NCBI GenBank assembly: GCA_004297235.1
Contig: SCUR01000270.1
Span: 1 to 5,531 of the forward strand
Reading direction: 5' to 3'
Source of the DNA: Candidatus Manganitrophaceae bacterium
GTDB lineage: Bacteria > Nitrospirota > Nitrospiria > SBBL01 > Manganitrophaceae
DNA: 5,531 bases
A program made the translations under genes and the position numbers. A model generated the notes under the pieces. It was given only the letters and a program-made list of their open reading frames with translations. It searched no databases and had not been told where the DNA came from. Position 1 is the first letter of the stretch; every line of letters begins with the position of its first letter. Positions 5,439-5,531 of this stretch are shown here, in pieces.

Positions 5439-5531
5439 TTTGCTCTCTCCTTTTCGCTAAGGCGTTCGACCCGCCAGAGTTGATAGAGGGTGATCACCAT
5501 CATGGTGAGATATCCGATCTCCGAAGTCGTC
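5435..5531 (-). CDS. C-terminal fragment of a membrane-associated protein (5' end outside window)
   Basis: Only the last 31 residues are visible, ending LSEKERAK and a TGA whose first bases overlap the ATG of the barrel gene (ATGA, 4-nt overlap). The frame is open to the right edge. A hydrophobic run (IGYLTMMVITLYQLW) followed by the charged RVERLSEKERAK tail suggests a final transmembrane segment with a cytoplasmic, positively charged end. The AAGGAG for the next gene is embedded in its last codons, which argues for real coding and translational coupling. The family cannot be recognised from this much sequence. A small single-span membrane protein is also possible. Confidence 0.6.
   Translation of the reverse strand, partial: TTSEIGYLTMMVITLYQLWRVERLSEKERAK

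Noticed and set aside
1..5531. tRNA, rRNA, CRISPR array, insertion sequence or phage genes
   Set aside because: No cloverleaf-like or rRNA-like sequence, regularly spaced repeats, transposase motifs or terminal repeats were seen; nearly all the window is accounted for by minus-strand genes.

Overview
The window looks like a chromosomal piece from a GC-rich Gram-negative bacterium with a periplasm and outer membrane. Two genes encode beta-barrel-like proteins ending in Phe, five have Sec-type signal peptides, and two carry CxxCH haem motifs. The overall style (Cyc2-like monohaem cytochrome-porin, secreted flavin-domain-like proteins, small helical His-containing secreted protein) recalls chemolithotrophic or metal-respiring lineages such as Nitrospirota. 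That placement is an impression from memory of such proteins, not a demonstrated assignment.

All seven supported genes lie on the minus strand, so transcription runs from the right edge to the left. In that order: (1) 5531-5435, the last 31 residues of a protein with a membrane-like segment; (2) 5438-4254, a cysteine-free outer-membrane barrel protein; (3) 4239-3682, a secreted FMN_bind-like protein; (4) 3698-2877, a secreted protein joining a CxxCH haem module, a DxDxDG calcium-type loop and an FMN_bind-like domain; (5) 2737-2387, a small secreted helical protein; (6) 2244-940, a Cyc2-like monohaem cytochrome-porin; (7) 870-1, the N-terminal 290 residues of an FAD-dependent oxidoreductase resembling the geranylgeranyl-reductase group, running off the left edge.

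Genes 1-4 are tightly packed (4-nt overlap, a TAATG junction, 17-nt overlap) and probably form one translationally coupled operon. Genes 4/5, 5/6 and 6/7 are separated by 139, 142 and 69 bases, so they may share the transcript or have their own control. No convincing promoter or intrinsic terminator was found.

Taken together, the content suggests a cell-envelope redox module. Two barrels and a haem could link the outer membrane to the outside, and two paralogous FMN_bind-like periplasmic proteins, one fused to haem, could relay electrons. Both FMN_bind-like domains lack the usual flavinylation threonine motif and share a different one (VPG-x-E-x-x-SQ), which makes their chemistry the main open question. 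Two striking inverted repeats were also found: a 14-bp perfect one inside the oxidoreductase gene, and a nested one in the gap before the Cyc2-like gene. No RNA genes, mobile elements or CRISPR arrays were seen.
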